A DNA stretch of 45,541 nucleotides, from assembly GCA_012031265.1 (NCBI GenBank), contig JAAUTY010000036.1:1-45541 (forward strand). The letters are read 5' to 3'. The stretch's first letter is position 1. Every line of letters begins with the position of its first letter. The notes under the pieces were generated by a model. The model did no database searches, was not told where the DNA came from, and saw only the letters and a list, made by a program, of their open reading frames with translations. Below, in pieces: positions 1 to 9,124 of the stretch. The stretch is from Spirulinaceae cyanobacterium SM2_1_0 (GTDB lineage: Bacteria > Cyanobacteriota > Cyanobacteriia > Cyanobacteriales > Spirulinaceae). The position numbers and the translations under genes are program-made.

Positions 1-245
1 CCCGCACCCAGTTCGCTACGCACGCCGATCTGACCGCCGCTAAGCTGCACGATCTTGCGACAGATCGCCAGACCGAGGCCAGTCCCGCCGCGATCGCGCG
101 TCAAGGAGCTATCCACTTGGGTAAACGCATCAAACAACTTGGCTTGGTCAGCAGGCGCGATGCCAACACCGCTGTCCTGAACTTGGTAATAGAGCGAGAT
201 CACCTCACCCTCGCGCGCGCTCTCCTGAACCCTACTGAGTAGTGG
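1..245 (-). pseudogene. Histidine kinase C-terminal ATPase fragment (runs off left edge)
   Basis: Reverse-strand translation gives the end of a sensor histidine kinase HATPase_c domain. A G1 box QDSGVGI is followed by the F box region FDAFTQVDSS and the G2 box GGTGLGLAI, in family order. These boxes bind ATP for histidine autophosphorylation. The frame opens right after a TAG stop (246-248). No start codon lies early enough to include an N box or the phospho-accepting H box, which normally sit just upstream of G1. Upstream DNA in other frames does not restore them. The piece therefore looks like a decayed or interrupted kinase; its C terminus lies outside the window. The domain assignment is firm. 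That it is a pseudogene is inferred from the missing N-terminal half, and a sequencing frameshift near 245 is the alternative. Confidence 0.7.
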
Positions 246-611
246 CTACTCTGATTCAACTCTCGATACCATGCTTGCGCAATCTCCCGTACCGTTTCCG
301 CTAGCGGATTGTGCTCCCCTCGCTCAGGGCGAGGCATTGTTGCGCCTGATCGGCAAAAGCACTGGCGCTAGGCATGGCGATAACTTTCCAAGTCGTGGGA
401 TTGTGCTTCCAGTCTCCGGTTGCGTGGTGTATAGCACCGTCAAACTCGGCAGGCTCTGCAACTGCTGACTCGGCCTGTACGTCACTGGAGCTGTGGACGA
501 TAATACTAGGCAGCCTCGGCATTGTGATAGCGGTCTAGGGCTGAAGCACTGCATCGGATCGCCGCCGCTGGCGTTGTAGAGTTTGCAAGATTGCTGTCAT
601 CAGGGTTCGCT
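246..611. other. Gap without a convincing gene
   Basis: This stretch separates the kinase remnant from the ATPase gene. All frames are short. One minus-strand frame (about 250-345) reads like coding sequence for some 30 residues but has no recognisable motif and is bounded by stops. It may be debris of whatever interrupted the kinase. A weak AGGG (602-605) lies six bases before the ATG at 612. I see no clear promoter or repeat. Confidence 0.4.
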
Positions 612-1946
612 ATGAAACTGCACTTGCCGTCATTTTTCAAAGCTTGCAATCCCAGCAAGACTTTGGACTCTGCCAATCCGGAGGACCGCCGTTACTACAT
701 TGACTTTGCTACCGTGCGCGGTGGGCGTGTCGTCGATGGGTTGGAGCGGGCAATTGTTCGGCTGTCACCGGATGAGCCGACTTGCCAGCTCTTCACAGGG
801 CATATCGGCTGCGGTAAGTCTACGGAGCTGTTTCGGCTCAAGGCGCGCCTTGAACAGCAAGGCTTCCATGTCGTCTATTTTGAGTCGAGTCGTGATCTGG
901 ATATGGCTGACGTGAGCATCAGCGATATTTTGCTGGCGATCGCTCGCTCCGTGAGCGAGAGCGTCGAAGGTGTCGGTATTCGGCTCAAGGCGGGCTATTT
1001 TGCCAATCTTTTTGATGAAATCAAAGGCTTCTTGCAAACGCCGATCGAGCTGGAGGCGGAAGCCGAGCTGTCGGTGGGCATCGCGCGACTGACAGCGAAG
1101 ACCAAGGAAAATCCCAAGGTGCGGGAGCAGTTGCGCCAATCACTGGAGCCACGTACCGAGAGCATTTTACGGGCGATCAATGACGACATCCTCACCCGCG
1201 CCAACCAAGAGCTGAAACGGCGCGGCAAGCAGGGTCTGGTGGCGATCGTCGATAACCTCGATCGCGTTGCGGCGCGGCCGGTGACCCTGAAGCGATCGCT
1301 GACCGAATACCTCTTCATCGATCGGGGTCCGCAACTACGACGTTTGCGTTGCCATGTGGTTTATACCCTGCCCTTGGGCTTGGTGTTTTCTAACGAGTAT
1401 CAGGCGTTGAAAAATCGTCTCGGCGGTGGGGTTGCGCCGACGATTTTGCCGATGATCCCGGTGAGCGATCGCCAAGGCCAACACGACCCACGCGGCCTCG
1501 CCCTCTTGCGGCAACTGGTGCTGGCTCGCGCCTTTCCCGATGTCAGTCCCCCCATGCGCCTCGAGGCGATTGGGCAAGTTTTTGATTCGCTGACGACACT
1601 GGATCGACTGTGTACTGTCAGTGGTGGTCATGTCCGGAACCTGCTTGGCCTGCTCTATGCCTGCCTAAGACAAGCCGATCCACCGATCGCCCGCGCTACT
1701 CTAGAGACCGCGATCCAGAATTATCGTGACGACATCATGCTGGCGATCGAAGCCGAGGAGTGGCAGGCGATCACCCAGGTCGTGGCTCGCCAGAGCATCA
1801 GTGGTGAAAAACAGTATCAAGCATTGCTGAGCAGTATGTTTGTGTATGAATATCAAGATGAGGCGGGTCGCTGGTTTGGCATCAATCCCGTCTTGGCGGA
1901 AACCCGACAGTTCAAAGTCTGGGCCGCTAACCCAGGCGACCGGTAA
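612..1946 (+). CDS. P-loop ATPase, putative partner of the STAND-WD40 protein
   Basis: A 444-residue soluble protein. It has a Walker A motif GHIGCGKST at about residues 63-71 and a Walker B AIVDNLDR with its aspartate near residue 214, followed by an alpha-helical C-terminal half. There is no signal peptide or membrane segment. The fold class (AAA/STAND-like P-loop NTPase) is read from these motifs; substrate and function are unknown. The helical region after Walker B resembles the winged-helix/lid part of such ATPases, but this is only inferred. The ATG at 612 is preferred over the upstream TTG at 591 because it follows an AGGG at a suitable distance. The gene lies 81 bases before rbsK and about 1 kb before the giant STAND-WD40 gene on the same strand. 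That layout suggests cooperation of the two ATPases but does not prove it. Confidence 0.75.
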   Translation: MKLHLPSFFKACNPSKTLDSANPEDRRYYIDFATVRGGRVVDGLERAIVRLSPDEPTCQLFTGHIGCGKSTELFRLKARLEQQGFHVVYFESSRDLDMADVSISDILLAIARSVSESVEGVGIRLKAGYFANLFDEIKGFLQTPIELEAEAELSVGIARLTAKTKENPKVREQLRQSLEPRTESILRAINDDILTRANQELKRRGKQGLVAIVDNLDRVAARPVTLKRSLTEYLFIDRGPQLRRLRCHVVYTLPLGLVFSNEYQALKNRLGGGVAPTILPMIPVSDRQGQHDPRGLALLRQLVLARAFPDVSPPMRLEAIGQVFDSLTTLDRLCTVSGGHVRNLLGLLYACLRQADPPIARATLETAIQNYRDDIMLAIEAEEWQAITQVVARQSISGEKQYQALLSSMFVYEYQDEAGRWFGINPVLAETRQFKVWAANPGDR

Positions 1947-2027
1947 CGCGGTTTAATTTTGAGAGGGTCAGTCCACTCACCCACCGCGTAGCCGTTTCAG
2001 TCTCTGTTGCCTCTCTGAATAAGTCCT

Positions 2028-2954
2028 ATGAGCCTGATTGCCTTCGGCAGCATCAATATGGATCTTGTGGTGCGCGTCCCCCGCCTACCGAGCGTGGGCG
2101 AAACCCTAGTGGGTCACGAATTTTTCTCGGCCTTTGGGGGGAAGGGGGCAAATCAGGCGGTGGCGATCGCCAAGCTCGGTCTCCCAGCCGCCTTTGTCGG
2201 TCGTGTCGGCGGCGATGATTTTGGTCAAACCCTGCAACTGGCATTGGCTGCCGCTGGCGTGAATATTGTCGCTCTTGCCGTCGATGAGAGCGCCCATTCT
2301 GGTGTTGCGTCGATTGTGGTCAGCGAGAGCGGCGACAATACCATCGCCTGTGCCGCCGGGGCGAATGGCAATGTCGATGCCACCGATGTTGCACGGCTGC
2401 AAACCCTGCTGCCGACCGCCAAAATGCTGTTGCTGGAGCTGGGAATCCCGATGGCGGCTGTACTGGGGGCGGCACAGGCGGCACGAACCGCTGGCGTGCC
2501 CGTGCTCCTCGATCCTGCTCCTGCTAGTGCTCCCAATACGATCCCGGCTGAACTCTATCCGCTGCTCGATTTCATTACGCCCAATACGATCGAAGCCGGT
2601 CAATTGGTGGGCTTCCCAGTGGAAGATCGCCAAACGGCTGAACGGGCGGCGCTGATCCTGCGCGATCGCGGCGTCGGCACCGTCTTGGTCACCTTAGGTG
2701 AGCAGGGCGTGCTCTGTGTGAGTGAGCTTGATGCCTTTGCCCTGCCCGCGATCCCAGCCGACGTTCGGGATACCGTCGCGGCGGGCGACGCCTTCAATGG
2801 CGCTTTTGCGGCGGCCCTTGCTCAGGGCCGCCCCTTGCGGGAAGCGGTGCAGTGGGGAACAGTCGCGGGGGCGATCGCGGTGAGCAAGCCAGGTGCCCAA
2901 GCCTCACTCCCGGATCGCCAAGCCTTCGAGGCGTTGTTGAGCCAACAGGGCTAG
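2028..2954 (+). CDS. rbsK: Ribokinase (PfkB family)
   Basis: This 308-residue cytoplasmic sugar kinase phosphorylates D-ribose to ribose 5-phosphate with ATP. The PfkB family is shown by the N-terminal substrate-binding signature GSINMDLVVRV and the GGKGANQA glycine motif near residues 38-46. The C-terminal signature DTVAAGDAFNGA carries the predicted catalytic base D254 and the anion hole. Length matches bacterial RbsK, although a related nucleoside or sugar kinase of the same family cannot be excluded. No ribose transporter or rbsD is nearby. The gene instead sits between two P-loop ATPase genes, 81 bases after the first and 56 bases before the second. This could be co-transcription by position only, or a link to nucleotide or ribose metabolism of that pair. 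Confidence 0.88.
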   Translation: MSLIAFGSINMDLVVRVPRLPSVGETLVGHEFFSAFGGKGANQAVAIAKLGLPAAFVGRVGGDDFGQTLQLALAAAGVNIVALAVDESAHSGVASIVVSESGDNTIACAAGANGNVDATDVARLQTLLPTAKMLLLELGIPMAAVLGAAQAARTAGVPVLLDPAPASAPNTIPAELYPLLDFITPNTIEAGQLVGFPVEDRQTAERAALILRDRGVGTVLVTLGEQGVLCVSELDAFALPAIPADVRDTVAAGDAFNGAFAAALAQGRPLREAVQWGTVAGAIAVSKPGAQASLPDRQAFEALLSQQG

Positions 2955-3010
2955 CATCGGTTCCCAGCCCGCCCGTGGTTCGAGCCTCGCATCCTCTCAG
3001 GTGCATCGTT

Positions 3011-6000
3011 ATGAAATGGACTTCATCGTTGGCAGCTCAAAACTCTGCCTCGCTGGCGACGCTACGGCGAACCTTGTGCCTTGGTCAGGGAAATTTTGCC
3101 TTGGTATTGCTGCACTGCAACTACACCAGCCTCCAGGGTCAAATCTGGCAAGCGCTGCAAGCAGAGGCGGAGCTGCCACCGTTGCGCGCTGTGAGCGTCG
3201 GGCCTAAGGCGCAGTCGCTCCTGGAGCTGTTGCTCGCCGTGCCCGAGCGGCAGGAGGCTGCCTTGGTGGTCTTCGACCTCGACAGTGTGCGGGCGCTGGA
3301 CAACTTGTTGCGGGCAACCAACCAGGTTCGGGATGAGTTCCGCAAGCAGTTTCAGGTGCCGATTTTGCTCTGGGTGACGGATGATGTGCTCCAAGCGCTC
3401 AGCCGTTGCGCGCCGGACTTCAAGAGCTGGGCCGCGGCGCCGATTCGGTTTGACCTGGCGGTGACGGAAGCGATCGACCTCTGGTGGCAGACCACCGATC
3501 GCTTATTCGAGGACTTGTTACTAGCCGGTTGTGATCACTTCCTCTCCAACGACGAGCTGGGGCTAGCTCCAGGTGAGCGCCGCCGTCGCGAGCTGGAGCT
3601 GGCGCGGGCTGACCTCAATGATGACGATGTTCGGTTGCTGCCGCTGAGTGAGGCGACCTGGCAGTTTATCCTCGGACGCGATGCCTTTGCGGCCCAGCAA
3701 TTTGAGCGAGCGATCGCTCACTATCAGGCCAGCCTCGAGTTTTGGAGCAACGGTGATGGCTACTGGGAGCTGCGTCTGGTAGAACTAGCCAATCGCACCA
3801 GCAGCGAACTGGCACCACGATTCACCAATCCCTTCTTGCAACAGAAGGCGCTGCTGCTCGTCCACCTTGGCTTTGCCTACAGCCGCCAAGCCCGCGCTCG
3901 TGCCGATGATCGCGGCACTTGGCTCGCCGCTCAGGACTGTTGGGGGGCGAGTCTGGAAATTTTCACGGTCAAGCAGCACGCGGAGAATGCAGCACAAGCA
4001 ATCGGCCTCTTGTGCGAAGCCCTGGCCGCTCTAGCGGCTTGGGATGCCCTAGACGAACTCGCCTGCTATGCCTTGGAGCAACCGGCGATTGGGACGACTC
4101 GCGATCGCCTTGCGCGGATTTATGCCGCTTTTGCCCGGGTCAGTCTCGTCCGCGAGGATGCAGCCGCCGCCGAGTATTGGGCGCAGCTCGCCCTCGATGT
4201 CGGGCCGCTGGGAGAAGTCAGTGCGGCGACCTACGCCAGCCATCTGCTGCAACTGGCGCAAGCCAAACAGCAACTCGGTGAAACGACCACTGCGATGCAA
4301 GCGCTCGAACAGGCGCGATCGCTCCTAAGCGCAGCCCAACCTCCCGCTACAGTGCTGACCCTCGCTGAGCAGGACAAGCAGCGACTGTACTGCCAGGTGC
4401 TAGCACAATTGCGCGATCGCTACCGCGAGCAGCGGCAATATCTACTTGCCTTTCGGCTCAAACAAGAACAGCAATGGGTCGAGCAGAAGTGCGGTTTACG
4501 GGCCTTTCAGGGTCTCAGTCCCCTCCCTCGCAGCGAGACAGGAACCGCGGAGCAAGCAGCGCTCTTGACTGTTTCGGGCCGCCAGCCCGAAGTCGAGCAA
4601 CTGCTCGAAAGGCTAATGCGGAGTGATCGCAAGTTGCTGATTCTGCACGGCGCACCGGGCACTGGCAAAAGCACATTGCTGCGCGCAGGTCTTTTGCCAG
4701 CGCTCCAAAGCCATATTCTGGCGGCGCGGGAGGTGCTCACCGTCTTCCAAAGCCACTACCTGGACTGGGAAACCGAGTTGTGCCGCGTCTTTGCCGACGC
4801 CTTGCGCCAGTACCGTCGTCACCCGCAGGCGCTGGCGTCGCCCGCGATCCCACCCTGGCTGCCGGATCGGGTCGGGGCGGGCAGTGTGCTCGAGCGCCTG
4901 CGCCCGGCAGCGGGCGAACGCTACTTCACGGTTTTAATCTTCGATCAACTCGAGGACTTTTTTCGTCACCATCCTCAGCCAGCGACCCGCCAGCAGTTTG
5001 GGCGGTTTCTCTACGAGGCGATGCGTCTGCCCTTCGTGAAAGTAGTGCTCTGTCTACGCGAAGACTATTTGTATGAACTCCTAGCCCTCGAGGCGGCGAA
5101 TCCCAACCTGCTCGATGACAACTGGCTCGCGCGGGAAAATCGCTACCCCCTGGGCGATCTGAGTCGCGAGGCGGCGATCGCCGCGATCCAGTACCTCACC
5201 AAGCAAGCCCAACGGCCGCTGGAACCGGAGCTGATTGAGGCGGTCGCCGCTGAGCTGGCGGGAACCGACCACTGTGTACGCCCGCTGGAACTGCAACTGA
5301 TCGGCGCGCAATTGCAGAGCGATCACATCACCACCTGGACACAGTACCAACAGCTCGGCCCCCGCCCCAAGGCGGTCTTGCTGGCTCGGAGCCTGGAGGC
5401 GAGTGTCGCTGACTGTGGGCCGGAGTACGAAGCGATCGCTTGGCAAGTCCTGCTCGCCCTCACCGATGCCAGCGGCGGTCGCCCCCGTCGCCCCCGCCAG
5501 ATTTTGCAACAATTGGTCGGTCTGCGGCGATCACCCCTAGCGGTAAAGCCCAACTCTGCCTTGCACAGCCCGACCTCTAGCTCAGCCCTCGCCCTAGTGC
5601 TCGAGATTCTCTGCGGCTCCGGCCTCGTTCGCCACATCGCCCGCGACGACAGCTATCAGTTGACCCGGGACTACTTGGTCGAGCTAATCCGTCAGCACGT
5701 CCGTCAGCGCACGGAACAAGCTTACACGCGCCGCTTGCAGGCAAGCCAGCTTGAACTGGCACGTGCCCGCCGCGAACGCTGGCGGGCGGCGTTGATCGGG
5801 GGGCTGATGGCCGCTTTGGCGGCAGCGGCAGGCCTATCAGCCGTGCAGGCGCAGCGCCAGCGCCAACTCGCGCAGCAGGCGGCGGCGGATGCTCAGATTG
5901 CTGCCCTCAGTGCTAGCTCGGAGGCACTGTTCCAGGCCGGCAAACAATTTGACGCCTTAATCGAGGCGCTGCGGGCGACGACCCGCTTGGTGGCGATCGC

Positions 6001-7990
6001 CGACCCAACCGCGACACCCACCACCTTTCCGCAGGCGACCCAGCCCGCGATCAGCAGCGCCACGCAACTCCGCGCCCTCGCCAGCCTTGAGCAGGCACTA
6101 GCGACGATCCAGGAGCGCAATCGTCTGCAAGGTCACGCCGATATCGTCTGGCACTTGGACTTTTCTCCCGATGGCCGCCGCCTCGCGACGGCCGGCCGCG
6201 ACGGGCAGGTCAAAATCTGGCGCGCCGACGGTCGGCAACTGACGGCGCTGCAAGAAAATGCCGAGAGCGTCACCAGCGTGGACTATGCCCCCGATGGCAA
6301 TCAACTGCTGGCGAGTAGCTGGGACGGGCAGGTGCGTCTGTGGCAGTTGCGCGGCGAGCGTCCATCCCGCCGCTGGCAGATCGCCGCCCATGACGACTCG
6401 GTGTACAGTGCCCAGTTCAGCCCGGATGGCAGCCAGTTTGTTACCGCCAGCGAAGACGGCACACTGAAGCTCTGGACGGTGGCGGGTGAGTTGCAGCGGA
6501 CATTGCGCGGTCATGAGGGCGGAGTGCGTTGGGCGAGCTTCAGTCCCGATGGTCGCCGCTTGGCCTCAGCGGGAAAGGATGGCACGGTGCGCCTCTGGAC
6601 CGTCACCGGTGACCTGCTAGCAACGCTGACGGGGCACGAGGACAAGATCGCCCAGGCAAGCTTTAGTCCTGATGGTGCCTGGTTGGCGAGTGCGGCGGAT
6701 GACGGCATGGTGCTGATCTGGCAGCTTGACGAGGCGGGCGGTCGCTTGCATCGCCGCATCGCCGCCCATCAGGGCTGGGCAGTATCGGTGCAACCGAGTC
6801 CCGATGACGGCCAGTGGCTGAGTACGGGCGCTGATGGCGCGATCGCCCTCTGGAGCAATGACGGCGAGCGGCTGGCAACCCTACGCGGTCACAGCGACAT
6901 CGTCACCAGTGCTCGCTTCAGTCCCGATGGTCAGACCATCGCCTCCACAAGCTACGACAAAACAGTACGGCTCTGGCAGCTACCAACATCCGATGCACCC
7001 GTGCGTCGCGTGCTGCGCGGACACCACGCCCGCCTCACGGACATCGACTTTGCACCCGACAATCAGCACCTCGCGACCAGCAGTGCTGATGGCACCGTGC
7101 GACTCTGGAATCGCCAGGGGGAAGCCTTGGTCACCCTGATCGGACATGGGGCCGAAGTTGAGACCGTCGCCTTTGCCCCCAGTGGCGAGTGGCTAGCCTC
7201 GACTGGGCGTGATCGCCTCGTCCAGATTTGGGATCGCCAAGGCCGCCTGCACCGCACACTGACGGGAGCGACCGACGAACTGCGAGCCGTGGCCTGGCAT
7301 CCGAGTGGGGAGCAAATTGCAGCCGGTGGGCCTGATCGCACGGTTTGGCTCTGGCAGCGAGAGGGGCAGCGTCGCGAGCAGTTGTCGCTGGCGGCGCAGG
7401 TCAATGCGATCGCCTTTAGCCCCGATGGACAGTACCTCGCCGCCGCCAGTGATGATCACCAGGTCTGGCTCTGGCAAGCCGACGCCGACGGTCGCTTTGA
7501 CACGCAGCCGCCGCGCCAATTCACGGGGCATACCAGTTGGGTGCTGGATGTTGCCTTTGTGCCGCCAGCTTTGCAGGCGCAATTTGCCACGCCGCCGCTC
7601 TTGGCTTCGGCTAGCTATGACAACACGATCCGCTTCTGGAGCGCCACCGGTCAAACACTGCGAGAACTGCGCGGTCATACCGATAGCGTCGCGAAGCTGC
7701 AATTTGGGCCGATGGGGGCGATCCTGGCGACGATAACTTGGAACAATGCGATGCAGGCATGGACGGTGGATGATACGCTATTAAAAACCTGGGAAGGCCA
7801 CCGCGAGCGCGTGACAAGTTTGAGCTGGAGTCCGGATGGCAGCGCGATCGCCACGGCTAGTGAAGATGGGACGGCCTTGGTCTGGGAGCTGAACCTTGCT
7901 GACTTACGACTGGCGAGTTGTCAATGGTTGCGGGACTACCTGCGCCACAATCCGCGCGTGCCCGAACGCGATCAACACCTCTGCGATTGA
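3011..7990 (+). CDS. STAND NTPase with TPR-like region, membrane segment and 14 WD40 repeats
   Basis: A 1659-residue modular protein. Residues 1-150 form an N-terminal domain with a motif (ILLWVTDDVLQ, then APDFKSWAA) that I associate with cyanobacterial TPR/STAND proteins. Residues about 200-510 are alpha-helical and TPR-like. A STAND-type NTPase follows, with Walker A GAPGTGKST at 547-555 and Walker B VLIFDQLED around D645. Near 926-945 there is a hydrophobic, alanine-rich stretch that could cross the membrane. From about 1039 to 1634 I count 14 WD40 repeats (GH...SPDG...LWxx), equal to two seven-bladed propellers. The C terminus ends in a short cysteine-containing helix. STAND proteins act as NTP-driven switches that oligomerise when the repeat domain senses a ligand; the ligand and output here are unknown. 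The ATG at 3011 is chosen because upstream in-frame starts overlap rbsK. Confidence 0.85.
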   Translation: MKWTSSLAAQNSASLATLRRTLCLGQGNFALVLLHCNYTSLQGQIWQALQAEAELPPLRAVSVGPKAQSLLELLLAVPERQEAALVVFDLDSVRALDNLLRATNQVRDEFRKQFQVPILLWVTDDVLQALSRCAPDFKSWAAAPIRFDLAVTEAIDLWWQTTDRLFEDLLLAGCDHFLSNDELGLAPGERRRRELELARADLNDDDVRLLPLSEATWQFILGRDAFAAQQFERAIAHYQASLEFWSNGDGYWELRLVELANRTSSELAPRFTNPFLQQKALLLVHLGFAYSRQARARADDRGTWLAAQDCWGASLEIFTVKQHAENAAQAIGLLCEALAALAAWDALDELACYALEQPAIGTTRDRLARIYAAFARVSLVREDAAAAEYWAQLALDVGPLGEVSAATYASHLLQLAQAKQQLGETTTAMQALEQARSLLSAAQPPATVLTLAEQDKQRLYCQVLAQLRDRYREQRQYLLAFRLKQEQQWVEQKCGLRAFQGLSPLPRSETGTAEQAALLTVSGRQPEVEQLLERLMRSDRKLLILHGAPGTGKSTLLRAGLLPALQSHILAAREVLTVFQSHYLDWETELCRVFADALRQYRRHPQALASPAIPPWLPDRVGAGSVLERLRPAAGERYFTVLIFDQLEDFFRHHPQPATRQQFGRFLYEAMRLPFVKVVLCLREDYLYELLALEAANPNLLDDNWLARENRYPLGDLSREAAIAAIQYLTKQAQRPLEPELIEAVAAELAGTDHCVRPLELQLIGAQLQSDHITTWTQYQQLGPRPKAVLLARSLEASVADCGPEYEAIAWQVLLALTDASGGRPRRPRQILQQLVGLRRSPLAVKPNSALHSPTSSSALALVLEILCGSGLVRHIARDDSYQLTRDYLVELIRQHVRQRTEQAYTRRLQASQLELARARRERWRAALIGGLMAALAAAAGLSAVQAQRQRQLAQQAAADAQIAALSASSEALFQAGKQFDALIEALRATTRLVAIADPTATPTTFPQATQPAISSATQLRALASLEQALATIQERNRLQGHADIVWHLDFSPDGRRLATAGRDGQVKIWRADGRQLTALQENAESVTSVDYAPDGNQLLASSWDGQVRLWQLRGERPSRRWQIAAHDDSVYSAQFSPDGSQFVTASEDGTLKLWTVAGELQRTLRGHEGGVRWASFSPDGRRLASAGKDGTVRLWTVTGDLLATLTGHEDKIAQASFSPDGAWLASAADDGMVLIWQLDEAGGRLHRRIAAHQGWAVSVQPSPDDGQWLSTGADGAIALWSNDGERLATLRGHSDIVTSARFSPDGQTIASTSYDKTVRLWQLPTSDAPVRRVLRGHHARLTDIDFAPDNQHLATSSADGTVRLWNRQGEALVTLIGHGAEVETVAFAPSGEWLASTGRDRLVQIWDRQGRLHRTLTGATDELRAVAWHPSGEQIAAGGPDRTVWLWQREGQRREQLSLAAQVNAIAFSPDGQYLAAASDDHQVWLWQADADGRFDTQPPRQFTGHTSWVLDVAFVPPALQAQFATPPLLASASYDNTIRFWSATGQTLRELRGHTDSVAKLQFGPMGAILATITWNNAMQAWTVDDTLLKTWEGHRERVTSLSWSPDGSAIATASEDGTALVWELNLADLRLASCQWLRDYLRHNPRVPERDQHLCD

Positions 7991-8018
7991 GCCATCGCGA
8001 CGCTCTGAGGAGGACAGT

Positions 8019-8612
8019 GTGGACACGGAGCTAATGGTTATACCGGAGCGGGCGGGCTATGGCTTTTGGCTGTTGTGGGTCATGGCTACCCTGTTAGGAT
8101 TCGCCGTCAGTCTGTTGCTCGTCGAGATCGGCGAACAGCCCCAGGCTGGACCTCTACAGGGGTTGCTCGGTGGCTTGTGCGTCGGCGCGGCACAAGCGCT
8201 AGTGTTGCGTGATCGCCTTTATGGGGCACGCCGTTGGCTCTGGGCTTGTGGGTTGGCTTGGAGCCTGATGGGCTTCGCTAGCATCGGCGCGGTAGGTTGG
8301 TATGTCCCCCGCAGTGACGGTGGTGCATTGCTGACGCGCTGTACCTTCGGCCTGCTCTTCGGGGCTAGCGGTGGCGTTCTATTAGGGGTGATGCAGTGGG
8401 TGGTCTTGCGACGACAGGTGACCTTAGCGCGGCTCTGGCTGGTTCTCAGCCCGCTCGTCTGGGCGATCAGCTTGGCGCTGGGTTGGGTAGCGGGGGGGGT
8501 GTTGCGATCGCAGACCGGCCTCTTCTTGGGCGAAGCCTTGGGGCTAGGACTGACCTGGTTATTGGTCGCTATCCTGACCGGCTGGGCACTGGCGGGAATG
8601 TTGGATGGTTAA
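8019..8612 (+). CDS. Six-helix integral membrane protein, internally duplicated
   Basis: This 197-residue protein is almost entirely hydrophobic, with about six transmembrane segments and short loops. Two halves look alike. Each has a glycine-rich helix ending in Q-x-x-VLR, followed by a basic loop and a tryptophan-rich helix, which points to an internal duplication. I do not recognise a named family or catalytic motif. The GTG at 8019 is favoured by a strong GAGGAGG at 8007-8013, five bases upstream; an ATG at 8034 is the alternative. The gene starts 28 bases after the STAND-WD40 stop, so it is probably translated from the same transcript. It could anchor or report on that system, or it may simply be a neighbour. 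Confidence 0.7.
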   Translation: MDTELMVIPERAGYGFWLLWVMATLLGFAVSLLLVEIGEQPQAGPLQGLLGGLCVGAAQALVLRDRLYGARRWLWACGLAWSLMGFASIGAVGWYVPRSDGGALLTRCTFGLLFGASGGVLLGVMQWVVLRRQVTLARLWLVLSPLVWAISLALGWVAGGVLRSQTGLFLGEALGLGLTWLLVAILTGWALAGMLDG

Positions 8613-8767
8613 GCATTGACCCTCAGCCGTCCAAAGATTGGGAGCAAAATCTGGGGCAAAATCTTAAGAATCGCCACTGTAACTGGTGACACTGGGTCAA
8701 AGCTGTCATAATCTTGGCGGTAGCAACAGCTACACAATCTCACGTGTCTTTTCACGGCGATAAAATC

Positions 8768-9082
8768 ATGATTATGACCACTTTGGAAGGGGTTCCGGGG
8801 CGGGCTGTTGTTGAGCACTTTGGCATCGTCCAAGGCAGTACCGTGCGCGCTAAGAATGTCGGCAAGGATCTGCTCGCTGGCTTCAAAAATCTCGTTGGCG
8901 GCGAGCTACGCGCCTACACCGAACTCCTGCAAGAAGCCCGCCAGGAATCGGTTGAGCGCATGGTGCGCCAAGCTGAGCAACTTGGGGCCAATGCGGTTGT
9001 CAATATCCGTTTTGGTACCTCCTCCATTGCTCAGGGCGCGGCGGAATTATTTGCCTACGGAACCGCCGTGCGCGTTGAATAG
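8768..9082 (+). CDS. YbjQ/UPF0145 family protein
   Basis: A 104-residue small soluble protein of the YbjQ (UPF0145) family. It shows the typical start (TTLEGVPGR), the central VGGELRAYTELLQEAR segment and the terminal YGTAVRV strand. Family members form oligomeric rings. They are often annotated as heavy-metal-binding, although I see no cysteine or histidine cluster here that would support metal binding. The ATG at 8768 fits the family start; the frame is open further upstream to 8714. A CATAAT at 8707-8712 is a possible promoter -10 with a poor -35. It is followed after 42 bases by a second, membrane-anchored YbjQ paralogue and then by an M48 protease, a compact unit on one strand. Confidence 0.85.
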   Translation: MIMTTLEGVPGRAVVEHFGIVQGSTVRAKNVGKDLLAGFKNLVGGELRAYTELLQEARQESVERMVRQAEQLGANAVVNIRFGTSSIAQGAAELFAYGTAVRVE

Positions 9083-9124
9083 GCTGCGTTCTGCTCAAAT
9101 GTCCTTTCATCCCCTCGCCAACAC

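Noticed and set aside
2852-3010. In-frame upstream extension of the STAND-WD40 gene to an ATG at 2852
   Set aside because: It overlaps the end of rbsK and reads as proline/serine-rich noise; the ATG at 3011 starts sensible sequence.
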